DNA of 64,000 bases from Tetracladium setigerum (GCA_031472005.1 PZJY01000002.1:1426001-1490000), one strand, 5' to 3'; positions 22,842 through 34,861 are shown, counted from the first letter of the stretch. Notes: a model not told the origin generated them from the sequence alone. Program-made: numbers and translations.

Positions 22842-24439
22842 TCAAGGGGCACCAACCATTAACATCTCCAACATCCCACCTGTCTGACAAGCCTGTTGCG
22901 ATCGCTCCACCTCTGTCCTCACTCTTTGATGCAAAAATCGGATCTGCTGTTCTAACTCCCTCGACCCACCAATGTACTCAGAATAGAGATCAAGTAGCAG
23001 TAGCGCAGTATCCACACAAATGCTGACATATCGTGGATCGATGATGTGCTTATTGACCCATTTGAAAATTGGCTGGACCGTAGTTGCATCTCGGCCCTCA
23101 AGCGCTGCACGCATTGCACTTCGATGGCGAAGAGCAACGAGAACCGTGAGGACAGAAATGGCGGGCAGCTTTTGCTCAAGAACCATGTCGAGAGCTTGTG
23201 GGTATCTGCCATTGCGTAGTTTTTGCTCCCAGGCGCTCTCGGCCTTGCTCTTTTTGCGTTCGTTTCCTTCAATTACGATGTCCACGCCTTCTCCCACGAA
23301 ATCGATGCCTCTGGTTCGCTTTTCTTCTCCTCTTGTTCGTTTCTTGTTCTTCTTGTCGTATGCGTCTAGCGTTCCATCCAACAGCGCTTGCATTTCCAGC
23401 GCTCTCTCTCGCTCCTTCACTTTCTGTTGGCCGGATAGACGTGTACGAATAGATAGAACACCAGATGCCATGCCTACTACCAAATGCTTGTCCTCTCGAT
23501 TCGCACCAGCACTGACAACGTTGACGGCAAGAATTGGCGCGGGGTATTTCGATCCAGCAACAACGTTCCACCCCGATGTCTCGAAAACCTTGACATGGCC
23601 ATCTAAGCCTCCACTGACAAGTCGTGTTCCGTTCGAGGCCAAGCAGAGTGATGTGACAGTCTTTTGGTGGTTTTTGAGAAGGCGTAACGGTTTTCCTGCG
23701 ACCAAATCAAGGACTGAGATTTGATTATCCGACGAAGCCAGAACCGTCGTGCCAGAAGGCATTGGCAAGACAGACTCGACTGGCGCAGCATGCTTGAAAG
23801 TCATCGCAGATCTATTTGGTGTTCTTGGATCCCATAGCCTAACAGTCTCATCATAACTTCCAGTAACGATCATATTTGACATAGAGCCTGGCATGAAAGC
23901 GCCGCTCCGCACGTAATCCGTGTGTCCAACAAACGTAGTCGTGCTCTCCCCAGTTGGCAAATCCCACAGTCTGACAGTGCGATCATCACTAGCACTCATA
24001 AGAGTTGTCAACTCTGTTGGTGAGAACTTGGTCGTCCACACTGGCTGCTTGTGTTCTTCCCACGTCTTCAGAATGGCCCTCGAGCTGACATCAAAGACCT
24101 GTATCTTTCCACTCTCATCTCCAGCAACCATAACACGGCCATCTCGTCGAATCTCTGCACAGTGCGCAATGTCCGAAAATCGAGTGATTGTCTTGACAAG
24201 CTTGCGTGTGCGAATAGAATATATCTGGATTCTTGTACCAGTCGTGACAGCAAAGTGGTCGTTGGTGGAGGTAACCAATGGGTTGCTCGAAGGAGGTGGG
24301 AAAGAAATGTGAGTTATTGCAGACTGAGAGGGGATGTTCTGCGTTGATTTGAAGTCTTTCCAGTACTGCTGCTCGGGGTGAGAGGCAGAGGTCCACTAGG
24401 GAGCTTCACTTGCTGAAGTTTTGTTATTGGAGCTGCCAT
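22842..24439 (-). CDS. utp15: U3 snoRNP protein UTP15 (one-base frame gap near start)
   Basis: WD40-repeat protein of the t-UTP/UTP-A subcomplex of the small-subunit processome. It is needed for pre-18S rRNA processing and rDNA transcription in the nucleolus. Visible repeats include VWTTKFSPTELTTLMSASDD-RTVRLWD, GSYDETVRLWDPR and VSGGLDGHVKVFETSG. The C-terminal UTP15 domain follows (FVGEGVDIVIEG, then LRNGRYPQALDMVLEQK and VLVALRHRSAMRAALEGRD). The start MAAPITKLQQVKLPSGPL is in a different frame from the following EQQYWKDFKSTQNIPS. One base is missing in the C4 run on the coding strand (G4 at 24375-24378). Adding one gives 532 codons plus stop with no other break. The gene is single-copy and essential in yeast, so a sequence error is far more likely than inactivation. 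Confidence 0.93.
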
Positions 24440-24843
24440 ATCTCGAAAACGCAATGGCAGATTTGACGTGGTTGATTGTCGCTGGTCCTTGAGTGTTGGC
24501 GCAGAGCTCAAGAGGAAAAGTTCAAGATACTTTTTTTTGCAGGGGGTGCTGCGTACCGGCAAAACTTCGGCAGAATGTGCAAATGCTTGGCAACTTTGAC
24601 AGCAAATTTATTATCTAAATACTTTATATATATTAGGATCCAAAATCCATCATGTTGGTAGAAGAGATATGAGGAAAACCCGTGCTTAAAATATCGAAAT
24701 GGAAATTTATATCAGGGAGGGGTCATCACCACGTCTGAACCACATAGTCGGTCAAGCTGGTGAAGTGATATATTATTTACTTATCTAAAGTTTTCTATCC
24801 TACACTCGCTCACTCAACACTCATCCGCTTCTCGGTTGAAAAA
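24440..24843. other. Intergenic, 3' flank of TF gene and 5' flank of UTP15
   Basis: 0.4 kb between two minus-strand genes. AT-rich; nothing beyond UTR/promoter sequence is expected or seen. Confidence 0.5.
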
Positions 24844-26730
24844 TTATGTCACAAGTAATGTCTTCCCATGATTCTGCAACTGCGTAACCCAGTCCCAGGC
24901 CTTGGGCAAGCCCTTGTCATGATCACTCCACATTTTTTCTACAACCTCCAAAGCCACCTTGATGTTCCCGAGTGAGCTCCAATTCCTCAAGCTCTGAAAT
25001 AAGGATCTCACAACAGTCCTGTCCTTCTCGGTGATAGCTGCCCCCCCAACGATAAAAAGTGGAAATAACAAACAGGCTTTCACGCCGTCGCTAATTTCTT
25101 GCATTGCAGAGGTGATCGCTGGCAGGTGGTCCTGTATCTGTGGATTGGCTTTGTTTTCGGGATTGAGGATGGAGTAGAGCCAGATGGAAAGTGCCCATTT
25201 ATAGAATTCGCTAATTATTTTTTGGTCCCTGGAGAATGAAAAGTGAGGTTTCCATTTCCCCAGATCGTCTGAAATTGAGGCCGCCTTGCTCATGGCGATT
25301 CCAATCTGCGGCTCGCTCCGGAGAGGGGCAATTCGGTTGATGAAGTGCATCAAGGCGTCGCTGATAAGAGAGACATTGGTGCCGGGAGCCTCTTTCTTGT
25401 GGACGTATTGTGGCTTTGGTTCGGGAGATGGGAGCGTAACAGTAGCGAGGGAATCGTGGTATGTAAAAAATTCTAAAAGGAGGGGGTCGACTTCAGTAAC
25501 GATCCGCTCATTGTTGGCTGCTGGTCCTGGCTGCATATCGTTCAAATTTGTGGAGAGGAGGCTGATGGCGCATCTAGCCATATCTAAATGTTCCTGCCAC
25601 TTTTTATCACTGTTTCCTTCGCATAGTTCATTCAGACAGAGCAGTAGTGATGTCCCAAGGAGTACTTCTTGATCTTTCAGCGAATAGGTAAGCCTCGTCG
25701 TTGGGTCGGATTGTGACCAGTCGAGTAGGATTTGTTTTCGTTTCGCCTGATTTTCCACCGCTGATGCACAGAGTCGAGTGCGTTCGACCTTCAATGACTC
25801 GTCCTCGTGCGTGTTGATTTCCAATAAATGCGAGCCTGATAAACTCAAGAGAGTCTTCATCATAGTCCAATCGGACGCTGCCAATGGCACGATGACCTCG
25901 TTCATTGGATTTGAGCTGCCATTGGACGTTGTTAAAAGGTTGGATAAAGTATTAGTAAAGTGGTGAAACATTCTTCGGTGAATCGGTTTCTCGATGCCAG
26001 CAATTGGATATGGTAGTGCTCCCGGTATGGATGACTGCGCCAAAATCCGTGTCTGCATATGCTGTGTACCCATAGACGTTGCCTCTATAATCATAGAAGA
26101 CTGTCTCATGTCCTCGTACCCCCTGGGGAAATATGCCGAGCCCGATACCAGTGGAAACTGTGAGCGTTGTGGATAATCCATTGGTGTGTAGACAGTCTCC
26201 AGAACATCGTCGAAGCTTGCTGCATCAGCATTTAGTGGTCGAGACACTGCGACAGCGGATGGCGGGATTAACTGGAGGAAGTTATCGCCCTGATTAGGGC
26301 CTAAATCAAATGTTCTTTCAAGCCTTTCCCTGGGAATAGATGCAGTGCTCGTAGCAACTAGGGCCATCGAGTCCAATTGCTGTGAGGTTTGAATAGATCC
26401 ATGACCGGATGCTCCAGGTCCAGTTCCTCTCCCTTCCTTCCAACGAAGTTTGGCAGGATAACCTGTGTGAATAAGCCCAGCTCTTTTTAAAATTGCTATC
26501 ATGACTCTGCAACCAACTTACGCACCTTCACAGTGATAACCAGCCCTTTCACAGTTCCCGCAACCCGGCTTCCTCTCATCGCACTTTTTCCTCCGACCAC
26601 GACATGTCAAACACCCCGTGCGAACTCTAGTTACCTTGCTCATCTTTCCATCGAGTGTTTTACGGTGACTCGGCTTGGCTTCTTTCTGTGGACCAACCAT
26701 TTTGTAGTTGCTAATGTTATCCTTCAACAT
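24844..26730 (-). CDS. Zn2Cys6 fungal-specific transcription factor
   Basis: Two exons, 26730-26526 and 26462-24844 (phase 1), 607 aa. The binuclear cluster is complete at residues 40-67: C-x2-C-x6-C-x6-C-x2-C-x6-C, within TGCLTCRGRRKKCDERKPGC. Basic residues flank it on the N-terminal side (KMSKVTRVRTG). The remaining ~500 residues are a helical domain of the fungal_trans_2 type, e.g. HHFTNTLSNLLT, LLSLSGSHLLEIN, LGTSLLLCLNELCEG and SEFYKWALSIWLYS. Nuclear DNA-binding regulator; the target is unknown. Three in-frame Met codons precede the cluster (1, 11 and 30), so the exact start is uncertain. No pathway cluster surrounds it; the divergent neighbour is an aminodeoxychorismate-lyase-like gene 1 kb away. 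Confidence 0.93.
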
Positions 26731-27740
26731 GGGAGAATGCTTTGACTGAACTTTGACTGAACTTTGGCGGAAGGTTAAAGGGTTTGTTTGGGATGTATGC
26801 GAGGAGGAACTAAGTGTATGTATGGGAGGAACAAATTAACATTCTCTGGGCTTGCGACTCGATCTATATCAGTAATCACCAATATAAATATGATGCGCTT
26901 GTGTCCTGGCTATGCACAATTTGTTTGAATGTAGATGCCAGGGAGCCAGTGAGACTCGTGATGGGGGAAATAGAACCAGGGCTAGATGCTCAAAGGAGAA
27001 GTAATCCATCGCAAAAGGTAGTACCGGATATCGGGATGTCCCTTCAATTGGAGCGGCAGAAGGAAACATATTCCCCATGTTGATGTCTGGCGTTCTGCTG
27101 TAACGCCCGATGGTCGTCGAGTAGTTGGGTGCACCATTTACAGCGCAGCGATCGTTAGACCCTGTGAAAAGGCCACCTGGATCGTGGGAGGCTAGGCAGG
27201 GTTGCGCCTCCTTTAAATCTTTCCCAGTGCCGAAGGCCTGAGCCAAATAATGGGTGACGAGATCCGTGTGACCGATGCCTCTTTGATGTGAGACAAAAAG
27301 TGACAGAAATGAACATCTCAAGCTTGCCGGAACCAGTCACAGCCCTGAGATCCTGCGCCGATGCAGCAATAACTTGGCGAACGACCTTGATCCTTGGCAT
27401 CGACAAAAAGCAAAAGGGATGTGCCGCCCGGGGAGCAGGGGATCATGGAGGTTGACATTGAGAAATCATTTGAGACTTTGAGGATCAATGAAAGTCACGA
27501 GAATTGTAGAAAAAAGGGGGTTTGTTTACTTTGATCCAGATTGAGTCTTCGGGTAACCCATTTTGATCAAGTGGATCTCGATTTCTCGCCTAAAGGGCGG
27601 GTAGCTTTAAGCTTAACATTTAACAACCAAAAGTGTAATTGAGTCATCCCAAAATGCACACATTGAGCCTCGATACAATCCGAAACTAAATCAACTACTG
27701 TCAACATCCTAAAACCCACAGACGAACAGCATCTACAACT
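26731..27740. promoter_or_regulatory. Divergent intergenic region, TF and ADC-lyase-like genes
   Basis: 1.0 kb between outward-facing starts. Minus-strand frames of 83-150 codons near 26869-27406 were examined but lack domain features. Confidence 0.45.
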
Positions 27741-28648
27741 ATGTCACCCTCGCCTGACTTCCAACTCTTCACCTCGCTTCGTTACGATCCGCTCCTTGCA
27801 ACCCTTCCCATCAACACGGAATCATGGGAAAGCTCACCATCCTCAAGCTCACCATTCTACATCCTCCCTTATCACCGTGATCGCATGCTGCAAGCTGCCG
27901 AACATTTTGGATGGACTGTTGCAGCTGACCGCATCCGAGGGCCAGAGGGATTCGCCTCCCTTCTCCAAAAACTTAATGACGCCGTCGCCTCTCAGTCAAG
28001 AACTCCTCTGAGAGTGAGAACAGTGTTAGGTCACGACGGAACACTTCTCGTTGAGACATCACCCGCAGCAGAAGTCACACAATGGAACCTCTTCCCCACC
28101 CGTCTCCCCCCTCCAAAAGGGGAAGGGGAACCAACAGTCTCTTCTCTCACCGGTGGTCTCTGTACAATCGGAGATGGAGAGTCTATACACGGTGATCCGC
28201 CCACTCAGAATCCCTGGGACGTACTTATAGACACTGTCAAGACACAGCCTTCGTCTTATACCAGTTACAAAACTACCAGTCGAGATGTGTATAGCGACGC
28301 TCGAGTGCATGTAGGGATCATGGATTTTGCGGAGAAGAGAGAGGTCTTGATTATCAGTGAGAAAGAGGGAGAGATTATGGAAGGGAGTTTGACCAGCGTG
28401 TTTTTCTGGAGGGGTGGACGATGGGTCACACCAGCCGCAGGGAGTGGTGGGAACATTGGAACCACCAGGAGATGGGCCTTGGGGAAAGGGTGAGTGGGCG
28501 ACCGATATTAAGGGCTAGAATACTAACTCTTGAGCTTAGGATTTGCGTAGAAGGAACTGTGAGGGTAGATTCGCTTGTTGATGGAGAGGAATGCTGGATC
28601 AGCAATGGCGTGAGGGGATTTCAGTGTGGGAAGGTAAAGCTTATCTAG
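27741..28648 (+). CDS. Class-IV PLP enzyme, aminodeoxychorismate lyase-like (Abz2 type)
   Basis: Two exons, 27741-28489 and 28540-28648, 285 aa. Fold-type IV pyridoxal-phosphate enzyme pattern: an N-terminal FQLFTSLRYDP strand, HRDRMLQAAEHFGW helix and LRVRTVLGHDGTLLVET. SYKTTSRDVYSDAR then supplies the probable Schiff-base Lys and the following Arg/Tyr contacts. EIMEGSLTSVFFWRGGRWVTP is the cofactor-binding E-G-S-x-T-S-x-x-x motif of the class, and the C-terminus after the intron reads ISNGVRGFQCGKV. This matches ascomycete Abz2-type aminodeoxychorismate lyase, which makes p-aminobenzoate for folate. The family also contains branched-chain and D-amino-acid aminotransferases, but the length and N-terminal layout favour the lyase. 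Confidence 0.83.
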
Positions 28649-31151
28649 TCGAAAGAAGATTGGGAGCGAATGCCCTTCAATGACGACCCTGCTTCCAACC
28701 TTCAGATTTGAAGCCGAGGACCATCATCATCCAATTCATAGAAACCGCAAAGTATAGAGCCAGCAAGAATTAGCTCAAGTTTGTCTCTTATGGCACGCGA
28801 TACTACGACTATACTTGAGAGTTGTTGCCGTAGATGCAAAGAAAAGCCCAAATAGGCTCAAGGTACTTGAAGTTATTGAAAGCGAAGTTCGGGTTGCCAT
28901 AGGCAACGGACCCTGATAATGGATGGCCTAGATTTTGATTAAACCTGTGTTTCTGTATGTTGAACAGTCCGGCAATATGGGTGCATCGGAATTAACCTCC
29001 GTTGTACGTGTTTTCCAAGCCACTATCTACCTTGGTACACTTCCAACAACTTCCTTTCTAACCTTTTCTCTGTTCAAGAACTTCTTTATAACAGGTGGAA
29101 AACACTCACTGCGCTCTCGGTGAATGTTTTCAAAATCTCTAAAGATTCCAATTATTCCTCGTTTCCCACAAAACTCCAGATCTGATCCCCGATCTTGCCT
29201 CCCCTGCGATCTCCCCCACCTCAAACACCCATGCCCAGACCTCAACTCACCCCACCCACTACTCCACTCAACCATAATGCAACCTCAAGGTACTACTGTA
29301 TGCAGAAATAAAATATCCAGGCGCTGCAACCGATTAAAAATCCTCCGATATGCCAGATCTAATTCCACATTTTCTCGCAACGATCTCCAGCCGCTTTCGA
29401 TGGAGAGACCATGTTATTCTGACTTCACGATCGGGAGGGGGTTGCAGGACCAAACCCAGACTTTGTCGGTTACACAAACCAACTTTTTTGGTCGCGTTCC
29501 TAGATTCCCTCATCTGTGTGGCAGTTTGTTGAATCATCCCGAGGCATTGGAGTTGGAATAGGGTGGTGGTACCATAACCAAAGACGTCACAACAAAGAAA
29601 CGAGGGATTCACGTGGCTTGATGTTGGGTTGGGTTGTGTTGGATTTGGTCTTGCGATGAAAACAAAAGCGATGGGTGGTACGCTGCAGGGGAAGGATCTT
29701 GGAGAGATCGATGCGAGGCACATGTTGGTATCGAGGGCATGCATGGGACTTTAGTCACTTGACCATATCTTCTTGACAAGGACACCAGGGGGCAAATTCG
29801 TCAAGGATTACTTCTAAAATTTCAAAAATGCGCATAATCATATACGCACAGAGTAAGCAATAGCCCTGTTTCTACAGATTGGGAATGCCCCGGTAGCTTT
29901 AGAAAAAATAAACAAAAAGAATCGCAGTCCCGATCCTAACGTTTTCGATGCGAGGTGCAAATCGAACAGGACATCCGCAGGAAAACCGCTTAGCCGATCG
30001 CAAGTTCAATGCCCGTTCGTTCTCTGCTGTACAACAGATCGTGCTCTCAATATCTGTACATTGTATCTCCTCTCCACCTTACAGTACGAAAAATGGGTTA
30101 AATAGTTCGACAATTTCAAGGTTTTTTGAACATCAGCTGACGTATCAGTAAAGGAGTAGAAGACCAAAACCAGTAGCCCTATTCGTGCAACAACATGCGC
30201 AAACAGAGAAAGATAACATGGACCAGTTAAAAATCAAGAACGTTTCTAATACGCTCTCCCTTCATCGTTAATTTTGGTGACAGACCGGAATAATAGCAGA
30301 CTCTCCAGGCCAATTTGCCCCATTTTCCACATACCCAGGAGATGTCCTCAGATATCCAGCATGAAACCATCCCATCCTGCAAAGGACCCATGAGCGAAAG
30401 ATATTGTCTGCCCTCTGGTACTCGCTCTAGCAGAGGGAGACACCAAATTCAGGAACAACAAGTATAAAGACAATCCATCAACTTCAGCTATCAAAGATTT
30501 TTGTGAAGCAATGATCATTCTGATAAAAGAGGCACACTAAGAACGTCATGCCAGCCGGCTTCGTTCTCTTCCTGACTGGGGAGATTCAGGTGCACATATT
30601 TGCAAGTGCAAGTCAAAACTACAGTCACGCAACTCCAAACAGTTTCTGAAGTATTTCAAAGGGGAGACAATACCCATCTGACTTGTTCAGAGCTATCCAG
30701 GGTTGAACTTGCAGCAACAACGCCCTTTGCTGTCCCTGCTACCACTGCACAAATCAAGAGCGCGACAAGTACCGCCAAGCACAACATATTGAGGTAGAGA
30801 ACAAGAGAAATAATGATATGAGATAGTAAATGGAACCAAGCAGTATGGAATGCGAGATTTGGGCATTGGAACAATGAGGATACGAGAAACAAGCAACAAA
30901 GAAGGAGACACGAAGAGGCATCAAAAGCAGAAATTTCAGCTTCACCAAAAGGACCTGAATGGCGCCTTGCCAGCATATTGGCTTGGGCTAGCATCATCCT
31001 GCTTTGCTGGCTCACAATACTCTGGGCCCAGGTATTTTGGTTGAATTTCAGCCACCAACCCGGCCCTTCAAATATCCAATATCTAGGACAAAACGATAAA
31101 TGCCTGGGTAAAATAAAAGATGAATGGGTCAGGATCAACAGAGTTGAGTGA
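28649..31151. other. Gene-poor region of 2.5 kb, no gene accepted
   Basis: Read in all frames; the longest frame (minus, about 30656-31183, 175 codons) begins inside the release-factor 3' end. It has one hydrophobic stretch but no recognisable domain or splice logic. The last few hundred bases are probably the 3' UTR of the release-factor gene. No repeats or RNA signatures were recognised. Confidence 0.45.
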
Positions 31152-32483
31152 TTATTTCTTCTTTTTGCTGGCAGCCTCCTCATCTGCCAGCATGCCCTCT
31201 ATTTCGTTATCGACAAACCATTGCTTGACACTGTCGATGATCTTGTCAAGTTCCATTCCTCCCTCCATCACATCATCAAGATTATATACACTGAGTCCGG
31301 TTCTGTGATCGGTGACTCGTTGTTGGCCCCAATTGTAAGTCCGTACTTTGTCACCACGACCTAATTTGTTCTTCCCAAGCACGCTGTCCCTCAATTGGGC
31401 CAATTCCTCTTCTCTGGCCTCTCTCTTTGCCTGGGCTAGCTTGGATCGAAGCAGCATCCATGCTTTCGCACGATTTTGGTGTTGTGATCTCGAATCCTGC
31501 ATACTGACCACCGTATTTGTTGGGATATGGGTCAAGCGAACCGCTGAATCGGTAGTATTGACGTGCTGGCCTCCTGCTCCTCTAGCTCGCATAACATCGA
31601 CTCGCACATCTGAAGTGTTCACATAATAATCACTCTCGGGATCGTCTGCGTCAACTTCCCACACTTCCTTTCCTTGACTGTCCGACACTGGGAAACTGGG
31701 AAGCACCAGAATTCCAACAGCACTTGTATGAGTGCGTCCTTTGCTTTCTGTCGCAGGTACTCTTTGTACTCGATGGACACCAGCCTCGCTCCTCAATTTA
31801 CCGTACGCTCCAGGCGTCTCGATCTCCAGAATAGCTTCGTTCAGAGGGGCTTCACCACCTGCGTCCGACCCTTCACTGGTATCATACTTTAGTATAGACG
31901 TCCGTAGGCCCAATCGTGAGCAATACGCTTGGTACATCCGGAGCATGTCGCCAGCAAATAATGCAGCTTCGCCACCTCCTACACCAGGTCGGATCTCGAG
32001 CAGGCATGGGAGTTCTGCAAAAGGATGCTTGGGTGTAAGGGTTGTAGCTAGCGACTTTGAAAGTGTATCGAATTCGGCCGTCGTAGACTCATAGTCCTCG
32101 ACGGCAAGCTCTCGGAGTTCTGGGTCGGTTGCAGGATCCTTGAGTAAGGATCTGAGCTCTGAGAGTGCGCTTTCAGCAGTCTCCCATTCCTTCAATACTC
32201 CGGTGACATTTTTTAGTTCCCCAATTCGTTTCGCTATTTTAGCGTCAAAAGACTCGGCAGACTCTTCAGTCAGTCTGTCGTGTTCCGAGGCCATACTTCG
32301 CGCTCGTGCGAGCAGTGCCGGCGAAATGGAGCCATTTTTGGCTGCTGTTGATGAATGAGTTTGGGTCAATTCAATTGGAATTACCTGGGACTTACTGGTA
32401 CTTGCAAAGCGCAACAGTCCCCGGCGTGCTGGCCTCAATGATTTGTTTGTACACTGCCGGCAAATCCAAGGAGCTCCAAACAT
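31152..32483 (-). CDS. mrf1: Mitochondrial peptide chain release factor 1 (class I)
   Basis: Single exon, 443 aa. An Arg-rich, acid-poor N-terminus (RPARRGLLRFASTSKS) is consistent with a mitochondrial targeting peptide. The family core follows: CLLEIRPGVGGGEAALFAGD, LRSEAGVHRVQRVPATESKG-R and HTSAVGILVLP. The catalytic loop RARGAGGQHVNTTDSAVRL carries the GGQ motif (residue ~300) that triggers peptidyl-tRNA hydrolysis. SRSQHQNRAKAWMLLRSKLA and NWGQQRVTDHR-TGLSVYNL close the domain. The full domain set with an N-terminal extension identifies the organellar RF1 rather than a rescue factor such as ICT1. It is divergent from the gamma-glutamyltranspeptidase gene, with 377 bp between the starts. 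Confidence 0.95.
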   Translation of the reverse strand: MFGAPWICRQCTNKSLRPARRGLLRFASTSKSQVIPIELTQTHSSTAAKNGSISPALLARARSMASEHDRLTEESAESFDAKIAKRIGELKNVTGVLKEWETAESALSELRSLLKDPATDPELRELAVEDYESTTAEFDTLSKSLATTLTPKHPFAELPCLLEIRPGVGGGEAALFAGDMLRMYQAYCSRLGLRTSILKYDTSEGSDAGGEAPLNEAILEIETPGAYGKLRSEAGVHRVQRVPATESKGRTHTSAVGILVLPSFPVSDSQGKEVWEVDADDPESDYYVNTSDVRVDVMRARGAGGQHVNTTDSAVRLTHIPTNTVVSMQDSRSQHQNRAKAWMLLRSKLAQAKREAREEELAQLRDSVLGKNKLGRGDKVRTYNWGQQRVTDHRTGLSVYNLDDVMEGGMELDKIIDSVKQWFVDNEIEGMLADEEAASKKKK

Positions 32484-32860
32484 ACTCGATTGATAGTTGA
32501 ATTCTGATGAAGTGATCTTGTCGTTAACTGTACTCGAGCGCGCTCCGCGTCTCTGGATCTTTTTCAGACCGCCTTTCTCTTTGGGCGAACTAACTGGGCA
32601 GAATTATGTAACCAATTGGTTGACAACCGGCCTCGGCAAAGCCACTGTCTCCCCGCGGCCACTCGTGGAGTCATGGAGATCATGAGCTATGTAGGTAATA
32701 AGATGCTCATGGCGTGCGATAGTTGCGGATTGCCAATACATAACTAAGTAGGTAGTTCACTACTGATCATTTTTCTCCGTTACTCACACTCTCTTCCTTT
32801 CATCACAACAACTACATACCTTTTGTACAAGAGTCCTTTTTCAGATTGCCCCTCCTCAAA
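32484..32860. promoter_or_regulatory. Divergent promoter, release factor and gamma-GT genes
   Basis: 377 bp between outward-facing start codons. It must contain both promoters and 5' UTRs. A C/T-rich run lies just before the plus-strand start, as often found before fungal start sites. Confidence 0.5.
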
Positions 32861-34861
32861 ATGCCTCTCAATCTCAACGCAATATACCCCTCGGAAACCC
32901 CCGAGTTCGTGAATTTTCCAAGTCGAAGAAGTGTAGTACACAGTACCGAGGCAATTGTTACTTGCACCCAGCCTTTAGCTGCAAGATGTGGTGTTAAGAT
33001 TCTTGATGCTGGTGGAAATGCTGCAGTGAGTGCTATTGACATCCCACTTTTACATTTCGCAACATAAAACTGACGACAAGACCAGGATGCAGCAGTTGCT
33101 GTCGGTATGCTTGGCCTCGAGATAATTGATGAGGTCTTTCTGACTCTTTTACAGCTGCCGCTCTCAACGTCACGGAGCCAACTTCCACTGGAATTGGTGG
33201 TGATATGTTCTGTCTGTTCTATGATGCAACGACCAAGAAAGTCTCGGCTATGAATGGATCTGGCAGAACATCCTTGAAGTCTACTGTTGAGAATGTTAGG
33301 AGTCGTCTTGGTATCAAAGATGGAGAACAGGGGAGAATTGCATTAGACAATCCCCATTCCGTTACCGTTCCTGGAGCTGCAGCTGGATGGGTAGACACAA
33401 TTGAGAGATTCGGAAGTGGAAAGTTGACACTGGAGCAAATCCTTACACCAGCTATCGAATTGGCCGAGAATGGATTTCCAGTCTCTGAACTCTCCGCTAA
33501 AATGGTAAGTTCGCTCTTCTATTCGCAGAACACACGTCTAACACAACATAGTGGAGTACTGCCGTCGATGCCCTCAAGAGTGCATCTCCAAATTTCAGCG
33601 AGGCTCTGAGGGCAGATCCTTCAGCTCCCCAAGGATACCGTGCTCCCCGAGCAGGAGAAATCTTCAAGAACCCCCATCTTGCCAACACTTTCCGTACGCT
33701 TGCAAAGGAAGGAAAGAAAGGCTTCTACACCGGGGCCATTGCCGAGTCCATTGTCAAGGTTGTCCAAGAATGTGGTGGCCTGCTTGAGCTTGCTGATCTC
33801 CAAAACCACCTAGAACTCGGCAGCGAGCCAGTGGAACCCATCTCCTACGTTTTCAAAGGCCAGAACTATGGCTCTTCTCATGCCACTTTCGTGGACGGCG
33901 CATCTGGTCAAGGCTCCAACGAGAGTTCTCACGGAGTCGAAATCTGGGAACATCCACCAAACGGACAAGGTCTAGTCGCACTCTTAACTCTCGGATCCTC
34001 GAGGCACTCGAAACATCTGGTCAAATCCCCACCTTCACACCTGCTCAACACAACTCGGCAGAATATCTTCACGCTGTGATTGAATCTCTTCGCATCGCTT
34101 TCGCAGACGCCTCATGGTACATCTCAGACCCCTCTCACAGCAAAATTCCTCTTGCTCAACTCCTTTCAAAGCCCTACCTCACCGAACGAGCAAAGCTCTT
34201 TGACTCCAAGAAATCTTCCGACAAAATCTTTGACAAAGGCTCTCCAGCCCACAATCACAGCGATACCGTCTACTTCGCCGTAACTGACAAGCAAGGCAAC
34301 GGAATCTCCTTTATAAACAGCGTGTTCAATCATTTTGGCTCTGGCATCATCCCGCATCACACCGGTTTTGCACTTCAAAGTCGTGGTGCAAATTTCTCGC
34401 TTGTTCCTGGCCATCCCAATGTTATCGCACCCGGAAAGAGGCCATATCATACCATCATTCCCGCCATGGTAACAAACGCTCACGATGGCTCGCTCAATTC
34501 CGTCTATGGTGTCATGGGAGGATTCATGCAACCACAAGGCCATGTGCAAGTTCTTCTCAACATGTTGGCTTTTAAGCTCAATCCTCAAGCTGCACTTGAT
34601 GCTCCTCGTTTCTGCATTCGTGCGGACGGGATTCCGGGAGAGGCTGGAAATGGGGATAAGAAGGTGTTTTTGGAAGAAGGCATTCGGGAGGATGTTGTGG
34701 AGGAGTTGAAGAGGATGGGCCACAATGTAGAAGTTGCTAAAGGATGGGAGAGGGGAATTTTTGGCAGAGGTCAGTTGATTCGATGCCATGTTGAGGATGG
34801 ACAGTTAGTTTATTCGGCGGGGAGCGATCCGAGGGGTGATGGAGCCGCGTTCCCAGGTTGA
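32861..34861 (+). CDS. Gamma-glutamyltranspeptidase family protein (one-base frame gap)
   Basis: Exons 32861-33025, 33086-33104 (19 nt), 33155-33504 and 33552-34861, giving 614 aa. Large-subunit features are TQPLAARCGVKILDAGGNAA, then DAAVAV, NVTEPTSTGIGGDMFCLFYD and NPHSVTVPGAAAGWVD. WEHPPNGQGLVALLTL precedes the small subunit. The autoprocessing/nucleophilic Thr lies in HNHSDTVYFAVTDKQGNG-ISF, and the C-terminus has GVMGGFMQPQGHVQV. There is no signal peptide or anchor, so it is probably a cytosolic glutathione/gamma-glutamyl hydrolase of the bacterial YwrD-like branch. After LLTL the frame shifts: TLRILEALE-type sequence continues only if one base is missing near 33990-33994 (CTCGG). Adding one gives 1845 nt. 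Residues around 33855-33930 form an insertion rich in Gly/Ser that I cannot match. Confidence 0.88.

Noticed and set aside
23020..23724. Plus-strand frame of 234 codons opposite UTP15
   Set aside because: Shadow of the WD40 gene, which has clear domain evidence on the minus strand.
26869..27406. Overlapping minus-strand frames between the Zn2Cys6 and ADC-lyase-like genes
   Set aside because: No domains, no plausible splice plan, and they sit in a shared promoter region.
30656..31183. Minus-strand frame of 175 codons with one hydrophobic stretch
   Set aside because: No family resemblance, overlaps the release-factor 3' end, and composition looks like UTR or random DNA.
34166..34789. Minus-strand frame of 207 codons opposite gamma-glutamyltranspeptidase
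   Set aside because: Antisense shadow; the plus strand carries the catalytic subunit motifs.
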